Positions 42,401-54,400 of a stretch of 64,000 nt of DNA are shown in pieces. Location: NCBI GenBank assembly GCA_037349105.1, contig JAYJMM010000120.1, positions 930,001 through 994,000 on the forward strand. Direction: 5' to 3'. The first letter of the stretch is position 1; each line of letters starts with the position of its first letter. A program made the position numbers and the translations under genes. The stretch comes from Limnomonas spitsbergensis (taxonomy: Eukaryota; Chlorophyta; Chlorophyceae; Chlamydomonadales). The notes under the pieces are model-generated. The model had not been told where the DNA came from, did no database searches, and saw nothing but the letters and a program-made list of their open reading frames with translations.

Positions 42401-45400
42401 CATCTGGGGTGGCGAAGAGCACCTGCTGGACCGTCTCGTTCACATTGCCGCTGGAGTCGCGAGCAGCCAGCCACAGGATGTATGTCCTTCAAAACAGGGA
42501 GAGCCTTAGGATTCAGGGATTAGGTTGTAAGGTTTAAAGGCTTGGTGTGCAACGGCCATGTCGTTTGGGGTTAAGGGTTTAAAATGCAGGGTTTTTAAGG
42601 CCTAAGGGGGTGCAACAGCCATGCCGTTTTTTCTACGTGGAAGGGATCTCAGACAGTGAAGTGCCAAGGCCGAGGGGACAGGAGGACAAAGGCGACAGAA
42701 GACGCGGGGAGATGCCGGAACAATCACGCGGCAAAAGCAATACAGCTTCTTGGCAGCTCATTGACTGGGATGGACTTCCTCTCAAAGAGGCTACGTGGCA
42801 GGATCGATAGACACGTGCCAAACTATGTGCTTGACAGAGGCACCATGACCTGGTGGCAAGCAAAGTGGCTCCATGACTAGAATGCACCTCCCCTGACATC
42901 CCCTGCATCAGAGCGCACGCAACCACACTGGACTGACGGCTGGGCGGTTAATACTGGGCCGACTGAAACGCAACCTTGACCGGCCAATGGCCCCTGTGCA
43001 TACGTTTGGTCTCCGGCCATTGGTCTGAGCAGCAGGGCTTCGTAAATCAGGCCCGCCCAGCCAGAAGATGTGATGCAGCAGAATCGTGGCTGAAGCACCC
43101 TGCGATCAGCAGTGCTCCCCCTCTCACCGGTTGCTCGTAAGGTTTGACAGAGACGTGTTAGGGTTCAGGGTTACTGAAGCTTCACCCTAAACCCTAAACT
43201 TACTGATTGCTTGTAAGGTTGGACAGAGTTAAGTGTTAGGGTCTGGGTTTTAGGGTGACTTAACCTTCAACCCTTGACTCACCGATTGCTTGTAAGGTTT
43301 GAAATGGAAGTGTTGTACTTAATGCTGGACGTAGGAATCGGAATCTCCCCAAAGGCCAGGGGTGGCGCGGGGGGCCCTGGCAGGCGAGAAGAGTTCTGCT
43401 TCAGGATGTCGCCTGCGGAGGTGTAGCTGCCACCATCCACACTGGAGTTGCTGTTCGCATACGTGAGAACGAAGGCTGCGGCCCCCCGCTTGTTCAGCCA
43501 TGCAGCAAACGTCACGTTGCATGTGAAGGAGGACTTCCTGAAGGTCGGGGCGACGAGGAATGGTGGGGTTCAGGAGGCAAGGTGTTGCTGGGTGAAGTTG
43601 GGAAGGAGGTGCTGGGTACAGGCAACAAGCAATCTTGGGGTTCAGGAGAAGGGGAGGCCAGTGAGCTGCAAGGTAGATTGATACGCATGCGTGAAGCACA
43701 CAAGGAAACCCATTTTGGTTGTCGATATCAGACAGAACAGACTGTTGTGCTCCCAATAAGCTCATCTGACCCATCACACAACACCATAATGAAGAAATCT
43801 TTGGCAAGCAAGAAGCAGTTCGGTAGCATGCTCAGCAGAAATTTCAAATTTGATGTGTGGCTGTTTTTGAATTGACAGATCTGGTGGAAGCTCCCCTAAC
43901 ATGCATTCCCACATGCATGCGCCCCATGCATGCTTGGGGGAGCATGCATGCAGGGAGCATGAATGCTCCCCAAGCATTCCATGCAAGCATCTATCCATGC
44001 AAGCATCTATCCATGCATAAATCGGATGTGTGGGGAGCAATCATGCATGCATACAGACATGCATGCATGCTCCCCGCACCTGTTGTGTGTGTACACACAC
44101 ACACATGCATCCATGCATGCTCCCCACACAACAGGTGCATGCATCCGATCACATCCGATCACATCAGATGCATGATGCCCCTCACATCAGATGTATCTGA
44201 TCCGATCGGATCGGATCACATCAGATCGCAAGCATGCTCCGAATTACATCATAGCACATCAGAACTTCACATCCGAATCATCCGATGCATGCTCTCAATC
44301 ACATCACATCGCATAGCATCCAATACTTGCTCCTTGCACGGATACCCGGCCCCCCTCATCCGATACTTGCTCCTTGCACAGAAACCCCGTCCCCACTCAT
44401 CACCTGTCGCACGACACGGATCCGTCCGTGCCGTCCAGGAGGGATACGCGCACCACTGGTGGCGTCACGTCCGGGGTGTCGAAGGGTAGCGACAGTGGGA
44501 CCGCCTGCTTGTTCTTGAAAGAAGTTGTGTCCTGAGCCGCCAAGCATAGGAGGTAGCTCGAGGCATCCTGCATCAGGAGCAAGACAGGCGGCAGTGGGGG
44601 GAGGGGGACAGAGCAGCTGGCAGATAGCACTTGACGGACACATCCCTACACAGGCCTCCTCGCAGCAAGACAGCCTCATCATTTCAGCCATTGAATTACT
44701 ATCTGCCCAGCCCCCCACCACCACACAATCCACTAGGCCATGCGCCTGCCTGATTCTCACCCCTGAGCGCGTAGACCACAGACCTGTACATCCCCTCCCA
44801 CCCACTCACCCTCCCCTCAGGGATGCACTTCTCCCCTTACATCCCTCATCCTCTCCCCTAGCCCTCCCCCCCTCCTCCTCATCTCCCTCCCCTCAAAAGA
44901 TAGACAAACAGCGTAAGCTGATGTCGCGTGTGCCTCGAGTGGTTCGCGGTTCACACATCCGCCCACACCACTTTTCCCCCCTCGAGCCCCTCACCCACCG
45001 GCTGATCACCAGCAGCTTCCCCTCCCGGCGCCTCTCGCCCTCTACCTGAATCCCCTCCCTCCCTGCCCCTACTCTCCCCCCCCACCCACCCCTCTCCCTC
45101 CCCACCCCACCTGTAGGCCCCCAATGGTGGTGACAGAAGCTGACAGCGGGTTGTACAGATAGGGCTCACCCACCAGCACGCCGCTGGAGCCAGCAGGAAC
45201 GACCTGATTGTAAATCTAGACATGAAAGAGGGGCATATGCAGTCAGAGATTGGATGCCACGGGGCCCCTGTTACGACGGCACACAGTAAGAAATACGAAG
45301 CCAGGGGACCTCTCCTATGGGTGCCTAGGGACCTCTCCTACGGGTGCCAGCCGCCGCTGGAGCCAGCAGGAACAACCTGATCGTAAATCTAGACATGACA

Positions 45401-48400
45401 GAGGGGGATATGCAGTCAGACATACAACACCTGGGGACCTCTGCTGTGACCACCAGCACACCGCTGGGTCTTACTGGAGCAAGCTGGTGGGGAATCGTCA
45501 CACACACTGATACATAATTACACAGGACAGAGGTGCACAGCCAGAGAACCCAACTCAAACAAATAAATATAATTAAGTCACTACTTGCATGTTTCAAAAT
45601 TTGAGGCTGTCAGACCTCTTCCCAGCTCTCGTATGTTTTTTTATGCGAGGACCCTGCTATCCCTGATGGAGCTGCTGCCCAGCTGCTCGCCTGCTGTACA
45701 GAAGGGCATGCCGTCAAGTCCTTAGACAGCCCGTACTGATACGATATGATGACGGGCTTGTCCAGCTGCAGGACGAGGGGGGAGGGGTTAGGGTTTAGGG
45801 CAGCGGAGGACCAGGTGGACAAAACAGCAAAAGGCAGTTGGGGCAGTAACGGCACGGACAAGACACCCTAATGCATTACACGACAAGATATGGGAAGATA
45901 TGCGATGTCATGATGTCACATAGAGCATGCTTGTTCATACGGATGGCTTGGAGTGCATATAAGCGGCTCCGTGAGCACATACAGCTAAGGACAAACTCAC
46001 ACATGTACTCGTATGCAGCACGCCTTGAGTGCACGCCTCACCACGAATTGGGGTAATAAAGACTGACTATAGGAGACTGCCATCATATCATATACTTAAA
46101 AGGATACGGTATGTAATTTTCAATATATTGTGTGAACTCTGGTGGTCCTAATGGCCATAAAGAAGATGCCACCGGATACTCATAATGGAGACTGCCAACC
46201 TGAATGCAACGTACCTTTCTAAACCACTATTTGGTGCTTTTATTACCGTAGATTTGCTTTACCCTCCCTCACAATGAACGTTGTTTGGGGGTGAGGGATC
46301 CATACAATTACTAATTATCGGCAGTCAACGCTAGTTTTCAGTCAGAAATTAAGTTTTTTTTGTGTCCACAGTTTGCCCGGAGGGCAGCATTAAAAGAAAT
46401 ACCTTTTGGTGCCCTAGGGAAGGCAAATCAAATCTACGATATTCCGGCCCTTGATAAAATCTTTCCCACCTGCACCGAGAAGTTTGCGCTGTGCCCCGCC
46501 GGTGTGACCCGGTAGTCAAGCCACTGGGGCGGGTTGTTGTCGTCGGTGTGAACCAGCTTCTTGGTGAAAGACTGGGTACGTGTGAGTGGGAGCAGGGCAT
46601 CAGATGTGGGAGCGGGGCGAGGGGGAGCAGGAGGGCAAGTGGAAGACTGGAGACGGCAAGTGGGAGACTGGGCAAGGGCAAGTGGGAGCAGCGCATCAGA
46701 CTGCAGGAGAGGACCCCCGGCCGCTGTCAGGAGGGCAGGGCATATCATGAGCGGTATGCCCCAAACAACTGCAACACACGACTGCTCCAATCCCGGCAGG
46801 GAAGTTGTATTTTGATATTTGATTTCAAACCAGTATTTTGTTTTCATATTTGTAACCGTTCTGATCTGCGAGCCTAAGTTATCTGCAGCCACACATTTTG
46901 TGCACGGGGGACGTGCACATGTCGCATGCATCAAATGTGATGCTCTGTTTGACTTTAAGAACTTATCAAACAACTTCACAATGGCTCAAGTCCCTGAATG
47001 TGCAGAGCCCTACCACGAACCCCGGCCCTGCTCCTCCCCCCTCTCCCACCTGCTGCATGCTTGGGTTCCGGATTTAGGGAACCCTGAAACCTCTGATCTG
47101 CTGCACGCTTAAGTGAAGGGTTCAGGGTTTAGGGGCAGATAAAGCCTCTTACCTGTTGCAGACTTGGGTTCGGGGTTCAGGGTTTAGGGACACATAAAAA
47201 CCTCTTACCTGCTGCACATTTGCATAGGTGTCCTTAGCAAGGAGGAACATGACATAGTTGGTGTTGGAGCTGATACCCTCCTGGAACACCAGGCTGCATG
47301 ACCGAGAGGCAGACCCGGTCTGGCACAGCTGCGTGGCCGTCAAAGGACCCTGGGTGCGCGGTGACAGGGGCAAAGGGGAGGGATGGGGGCGGGGGTGAAA
47401 GCAGGGCTTAGGTGGGTGGCAGGGCTCGGTTGGGTGGCAGGAGCAGGTTACAGGTGGGTGGCGGGAGCAGAAGGACAGGGATGGAAGCTGGGGTGAAAGC
47501 TGGGTGCGCGTGTGCAGCATGAGCAAGATGTATGGAAGTAAAAGACGGAGTTCGGAGGCGGTGGAGAGGGATAGGGCAGCGTTTTCTTTTGCACGGGTTA
47601 GTTTGTGAAAAGCGACAGACGTCTCTCAGCAGGGGTCCACTGGCTCGCCTGCACTACCGGCGGCCAGCTCAGGGAGACTGTGACGTTGCCCGCCAGCTCC
47701 TGCACTACCGCGAAGGCGTAAACCTCGCCCGGCTTGTCCATCTCGATTTGAAGGGTGAAGTTGGTGAACCCTGTCAGCCTGCGGGTGCAATGGGGGAGAG
47801 GACAGGGTTAAAGGTTCAGGTTTAGGGTTGAAGATTCAGGGGGTGAATCAGTGACTTTTTTTTGTCAGAAATAGCAGCAGGCTATGAATAAAGGTTTCAA
47901 TAATGTATATATTTTGTCAGAAGTAGCATCAGACCATGAAACGGCGCTTGAATATTTAATCCCCCTTTTTGTTCCTTTTCTGATATTTTTTTGTCAGAAT
48001 AGCATCAGGCTGAAGGCTGTGCCCCACCTGGCCCGCCAGTACCCCTGCATGGGATTATTGCAAACTGGTAATTGGGCAGTCGCAACTCCCTGAACTAAAG
48101 GTGACATGTAGCTGAATATAAATATATAGCTGACTCTGTAGCTGAAGCACCCAGGCCCACCGATACCGACTGCATGATTTAGCCGAATTGCAGCTGAAGC
48201 ACTCCAGAATAAAGAGTTTCCCACGCAGCCCGCTGGTTTTCCCACTGTGAGATGATGATGAACACTGGCCACTGAGCACCTCTTATCTGTAGCTGACTTG
48301 TAGCTGACTTGTGGCTGGATTGTAGCTGATTGTAGCTGAAGCACCCTAGCCCTCAGGTACTCACTGCGTGATGTTGATGAACACTGGCGGGGTGAGGTCC

Positions 48401-51400
48401 ACGGTCATGATATCTGCCAGGTACAGCTGGTAGTTGTAGAAGACGTCGGCGGTGACAATCTTGATCGAGTACAGGGTGCCGTTCTGCCAGGCGCAAGAGA
48501 ACAAGCGAGCAGAGGGTGGTAGACAGGGGTGGAAATGATGAATCCCAGGTTGAAGGTTGAGGGTTGAGGTTGACAATCTTGATCAAATACAGGGTGCCGT
48601 TCTGGTTGCAAGGGCACAAGCATGCGTTTAGAGCGTGGTATACAGGGGCGACGTTGATGATGCGCGGGGTTGGGGGTGCCATCATGTGCACATTGCATAT
48701 TGCTGGGTCATGATTGGGTGCTGTGGCCGCATCATGGGCGCAGCGCTCACCTGCAGCTGAGGCACGGGGAATCGCCCCCACCGCATAACATTTCCCCCCG
48801 GGCCAGGTGCTGCACATTGCATACTCCTGGGTTCGGTTTAGGAGATGTGTCCGCGACATGGGCGCAGTGCTCACCTGCAGCTGAGTCACGGGGAACCGCC
48901 CCCACTGCGAAATGTTGGCGACCGCGAGGCAGTCCTGATGTATGATGGTCTCGTCGGTCGCGTCAAAGAAGGTGTTGAACATCTACAGGCGGCAGCCGGG
49001 AGCAGGTCAAGGGGGGGGGGGGTCTCGGAGCAGCACGTGTGAGCAGGTCACACAGCTCAGACAGAGGAGACTGGTCTCATACAGACCCTGAACCCTGAGC
49101 CCTAACATGCAGGTAGGAGGTGGGCAGTCTGTATTGGATCTAGGGTTTTGGGTTGTAAGGTTTTGGGGTGCAAGATTTCTCGAGCAGGCAGAGCTCACTG
49201 AGCATGTGCAAACTCTGCAGCAGCAAGCCCTCAGCGCTCCACCCAGGCCCGTGTCACAGGGTAAAGGCACATGGGACATGGTATGGGAATGGAAAATTGA
49301 AATAAAACCTCTCCCAGGCCATTTCAAATGAAATTGTAACCTCACCCAAGGCATTTTAAACATATGGAAACGTGACCCAAGGCATTTCAAATAATATTGA
49401 TGCCTGACCATACCCAAGACATTTCAAATAATATTGAATCGTGACTTAAGGCATATTGAAAGCTCGCTTAACCTTTGTCACACAACATTAAAACCTCACC
49501 TTCGGCATTTCAAATGATATTAAAACCTCACCCAGGCCACGTCGCATGATATTAAAACCTCACCCAGGCCACGTCGCATGATATTAAAACCTCACCCAGG
49601 CCACGTCGCATGATATTAAAACCTCACCCAGGCCACGTCGCATGATATTAAAACCTCACCCAAGCCACGTCGCATGATATTAAAACCTCACCCAGGCCAC
49701 GTCGCATGATATTAAAACCTCACCCAAGCCACGTCGCATGATATTAAAACCTCACCCAGGCCACGTCGCATGATATTAAAACCTCACCCAAGGCATTTCC
49801 AATCAGATTAAAACCTCACCCAGGCCACGTCACATAATATTAAAACCTCACCCAAGCCATGTCGCATGGCACTGAAGCAGTGCATGGCGGCTCCCATGCC
49901 GCCCCCATTGAGGGCTGCGGCGGGAGGTAGGGGGAAAAGCCCAGGCGGATCAAGCCTGGGTCTGCCTGCCGCAACCGCCGCAACCCAAGGTCGGATACGG
50001 GACTCGGCCATGCAGACGCCTGGCCGCGGGATAGCCGTCGGCGTGCCCCGGTGAAGAGGGTGGTCGCCACAAGGCCCGAGGTGGACTGTGGCGCAAGCTG
50101 TGAACAGGGGGGGGGGCGGGGGAACGGTCATCGAAATTGTCAAGAGGATTTGTTGCTGATTTTTTAGCAATATCAGCAAAATACATGTCTTGCTTATGAA
50201 CACGCGTGTGGCGACTCATCCATTACTCAGTTTCCATTTGACTTGTGATATGTTCCAAGCAGAGTCCTTAAGCATGAGTTGCAATACGTGGACGAGCCGC
50301 GTGTTTTAGACGTGAATGTCTCAGGTTCAAGACCCTCTCAGATGCGGGCTAGTGAGCTGCAAGCAGGCTTCAAAACTCGCAGGATGGACAAGGCACACAC
50401 AGGGTCCTGCTCTAGGCACGATCTCCGTGTCATGGATGCCCTGGCCTCAGCAAGAAAGAAAGAAGGAAAACTTCGCCCCCATGGGGGCGTGCGGGTCAAG
50501 GGAACAGCGCAGCTCGGGGCGGATGGCCTCAGCAATCCTGTGGCCTCAGATATCCGATGGCCTCAGAAATCCAATGGCCACAGCCATCCAATGCCTAAGG
50601 GTGGAGGGGGGGGGGTATCTATCCAAGGCAGTATCCACGCGTCCCTTCCGGGAGGTGGTGTGTTGTTTGAGGGGTGGCCATGGTGTCCTCAGGCATGCTT
50701 ATCTCATTTACTCCTGAAGGTGACATATACTGCCGTCCCGCCATCTCGACATATTGCTCGAACACGGCCCTTTACGTCGCGGCGGCCCCCTGATCCAGTG
50801 TATTAGGCACCTGGCTGGTCTGGTTGGCTGGCCGGGAGACCAGGAGGTACACAAAGCCTTGCTTGTCCTGCTGCACGCGGTCCACCGTGAAAGAGTAGGG
50901 ACCGATCTGGCTGTCCACCTGCGGAGAAGGAATGGTTCAGGAATCATTAAGGAATCATTAAAGAATAATTAAGGAAGGGCAAGAGAAGGAGCAGGCTTGG
51001 ATGCAAAGGATTGGGGTTAAGGGTGCAGGCTTCGGCTTTAGGCTCAGGGTCCAGGCTTTAGTTTCACGCTTGGGGACCGATCTGACTGTCCACCTGCGGA
51101 ATCCAGGGCAAGAAAAGGAGCAGGCTTGGATGAAAAGGATTGGGGTTAAGGGTGCAGGCTTCGGCTTTAGGCTCAGGGTCCAGGCTTTAGTTTCACGCTT
51201 GGGGACCGATCTGACTGTCCACCTGCGGAATCCAGGGCAAGAAAAGGAGCAGGCTTGGATGCAAAGGATTGGGGTTAAGGGTGCAGGCTTCGGCTTTAGG
51301 CTCAGGGTCCAGGCTTTAGTTTCACGCTTGGGGACCGATCTGACTGTCCACCTGCGGAATCCAGGGCAAGAAAAGGTGCAGGCTTGGATGAAAAGGATTG

Positions 51401-54400
51401 GGGTTTAGGGCTCATGCTTCAGCTCCAGGCTAAGGGTTGAGGCTTAGGGTTTAGGCTAAGGGTTGAGGCTCAGGTCTCACGCTTAGGGTTTTGGCTTCAG
51501 GCTAAGCATTTAGGCTCATTTAGGGGTTGCAGGGTCAGGTTTCAGGGTTACGGGTTTCAGAAGGCTTGGAGATTCGGGTTCAGGGCGCAACCAGGGTCTT
51601 CGTACCATTACCTTGGTCAGGTTCGACAGCTGCGGAGGCTGATAGGACGGGTAAGTTGTGACAGCCTGCAGCACAGTGGCCGCTCCATCATCGCGGAGCC
51701 CATCCGCTGACTCTGTCGAAAGGTACACCTGGATGGATGGCAAAAAAGAGCTGAGGCAGGCCCATAGCTGATATAGTGCGGGGGCATGCCTTGGTAGCGG
51801 ACAGGGCAGGATGCTTGTATCATCTCAGATTGTGCGTTTAAAGAAACAGTTAGTCTGGTACCGGTATGGCCAAAGCAGACCTAATCTTCGGGCATGCCTT
51901 GGTTGCAGGTAGGGCAGGGTAAATGGGGGGGGGGGCATCCATCTGCCAAGATCGTACATCTAGAGATGCAATACGCCTAGTTAGGCCTTAGATGACCTGA
52001 TGCTGGGGCATGCCTTGGTTGTAGGTAGGGCAGGGTGGGATGGGGGTGGACAGGTGTTAGCCCAGGCTGTACAATTGGAGATACAATATGTCCAGTAAGG
52101 CCAGAAGCGCACTCGTTGCCAGCCAGCAGACGCGCATGGCAGGGTCTTGCATGCTGGGGGCACCCATACAAACACACTGCGTGTACCGCATGTACTGCCG
52201 CCAATGTCAGGGTGAGTGCCGCAGCATACTCGCTACATCTACTGCATGCAATACTGCCGGTGCCTGGCTGGGGGCCACCCTTGCAGACATCGCACATGCT
52301 ACAGACAATGCACATACTGGTGCCTAGGTGGGTGTTACAGCACACACACTGTCCGCATGACAGCCGATGCCTGGGTGGGATGTTGCAGCAGCACACACAC
52401 TGCATGCACAACAGACGGTGCCTGGATGGGAGTCAGACTTGCACACGTGAGGCACATGCCGGTACCTACTGAGATCCACCCTGGATCCCCCCCACACGCA
52501 CTACACATGCTGCAGGGAACGCACGCTCTGCAGCCTTGCCTGGTGGGTACAGGGTTTTAGGATTTAGGGTCTAAACCCTACACCCTAAGCACTGCACAGG
52601 CTGCAGACAACGCATGCACTGCAGCCGGTGCGCGGGCAGGTGCGCTGCTCTTGCAGACAACGCACTGCAGCCGCTGGTGCCTTGGCAGGCGCTCTGCTCT
52701 TTCAGACGATGCAATGCAGCCGCCGGTGCCTGGTGGGATCCCCCCTTGCACATGCATTACACCTGATGCCAGGTGGCATCCTCCCATGCATAAAATGCAC
52801 GCTCTGCAGACAAGGTACTCACAACAGCCGCCCAGCCAGTATCTGAGCAGGTGCTGTCCTTGCAGAAAATAAAACACTTAAGCCGGTGCCTCTGGCTTAG
52901 TGCTGAAGCGCACCAGGTAGGTCGTGTTAGGGGCAATGGCCTGCAGCGACACATCACACAGCTCCAGCCAGCAGGGGGCGGCCATGACGCAGGCGCCGGC
53001 GCCAGCCCCATCGCTCTGTCCGATGCGACAGGTGAACGTGCTTCCCGCCTGGGACACCGGGATGGCCCCTGCAGCCATGACGCCGCCGGGCCACGGGGGA
53101 GAGGCAGATAGCAGCGGCAGCACCGGAGGAGCGCCCCGGAAGCTGGAGTACACGTTGCCTTGCCGTGCAAACAGCTGCCGGGTGGGACCAGAGGGGCAAG
53201 TATGGTGGGAAGGAGACGGCCAAAAACCCACTGAGGCAAACAGCAGTGGCAGCCAAGGTGGACGGGACAAGAGGAGCGAGAGGGGAGAAAGGCCTGGCAA
53301 TAATTGGCACAAGGGCATACTGGTGAGCATAGGCATATACGGGTGAGCATGGGCATACTAGTGACCAAGGCCATACATGCGAGCAAGGGTAGGCTAAAGG
53401 TCAACCGGCCAGGGTAGGAGATGCTGAATGCATGGTGTCACGCATGGAGGCCGTGACACGTTGCTGATCCGCAGATCAGCTGATCGAGCTGATCGGGCAG
53501 CTCCTCCCTGTGTCCCATTTTCAGAACACAGGGTGTTGTGGTTGTTGCAGTCTGCGGTGTAACCGCTCCTACTGGGTGTTCCTGCCTTCAATCCCGCCAT
53601 CCTTTGATCCTTGTATGCCCTGCCGAGCTGCCAATTCCACCATCGATTTTAGCCCCCGCCAGCTTTAAATCCACCGTGCTTGTAAGCTCTTACGAGCTGC
53701 GATTCTCACCATCACTGTTGACACTCACCAGTTTCAATCCCACTATCCTTGTTTAAACCCTTATCAGCTTCAATGTATGTGGTGCATTTTTGCTACATTT
53801 AAGCCACTTGCTAGCCTGCAACTAAGGGGGCCTGAAACCTGATGCAGAAAGCCATGCTGCTTGGTAACCCATCATGGATTGGTCCCAATGGGCCCAGCGG
53901 AAGCCCACGGCTGTGCACAGGAGCCCCCCTCCAAGGGCTTAGGGTTAAGGATTTAGGGTTAGGTGACAATTAAGGTGACGGTGAATCTCAGGCACGGCTG
54001 GAGGCACTGGAGGTCCCCCCCCAAATGGTACAATGTGCACCAGGGACCTTAGGACCGGCCGGTTCCCAGACAGAATCGGCGGAAAGACAGAACCCCGGGG
54101 TAAAGCTAGACGGGGCTCCGGCAAAGCCGGAATGAAAGGGGGGAACTATATTGTGCTCTAGAGAGAATAACCAGGGTTTGTTCTTTCGTGTTTCAGCTAC
54201 ATGTCAGCTACACTTCAGCTACACGTCAGCTACACTGTGAGGCTGACCTCAGGCCCTAGGTGTGTCCAGATATGCTTGTCGGCCGCCCGGCCGCTGGCCG
54301 GTCAGAATTTTGTCCCAATTTGGTCTCCGACGACTTCTGGGCGGCCCGCTGATGGTGACATTGGAGAAAAGGAGAAACGAAACACTGGGAACAACACAGG

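Noticed and set aside
49808..50219. Minus-strand frames near 50 kb as a gene
   Set aside because: Composition is that of repeats and G/C-rich sequence, there is no domain, and the stretch lies within an intron bounded by phase-matched exons 11 and 12.
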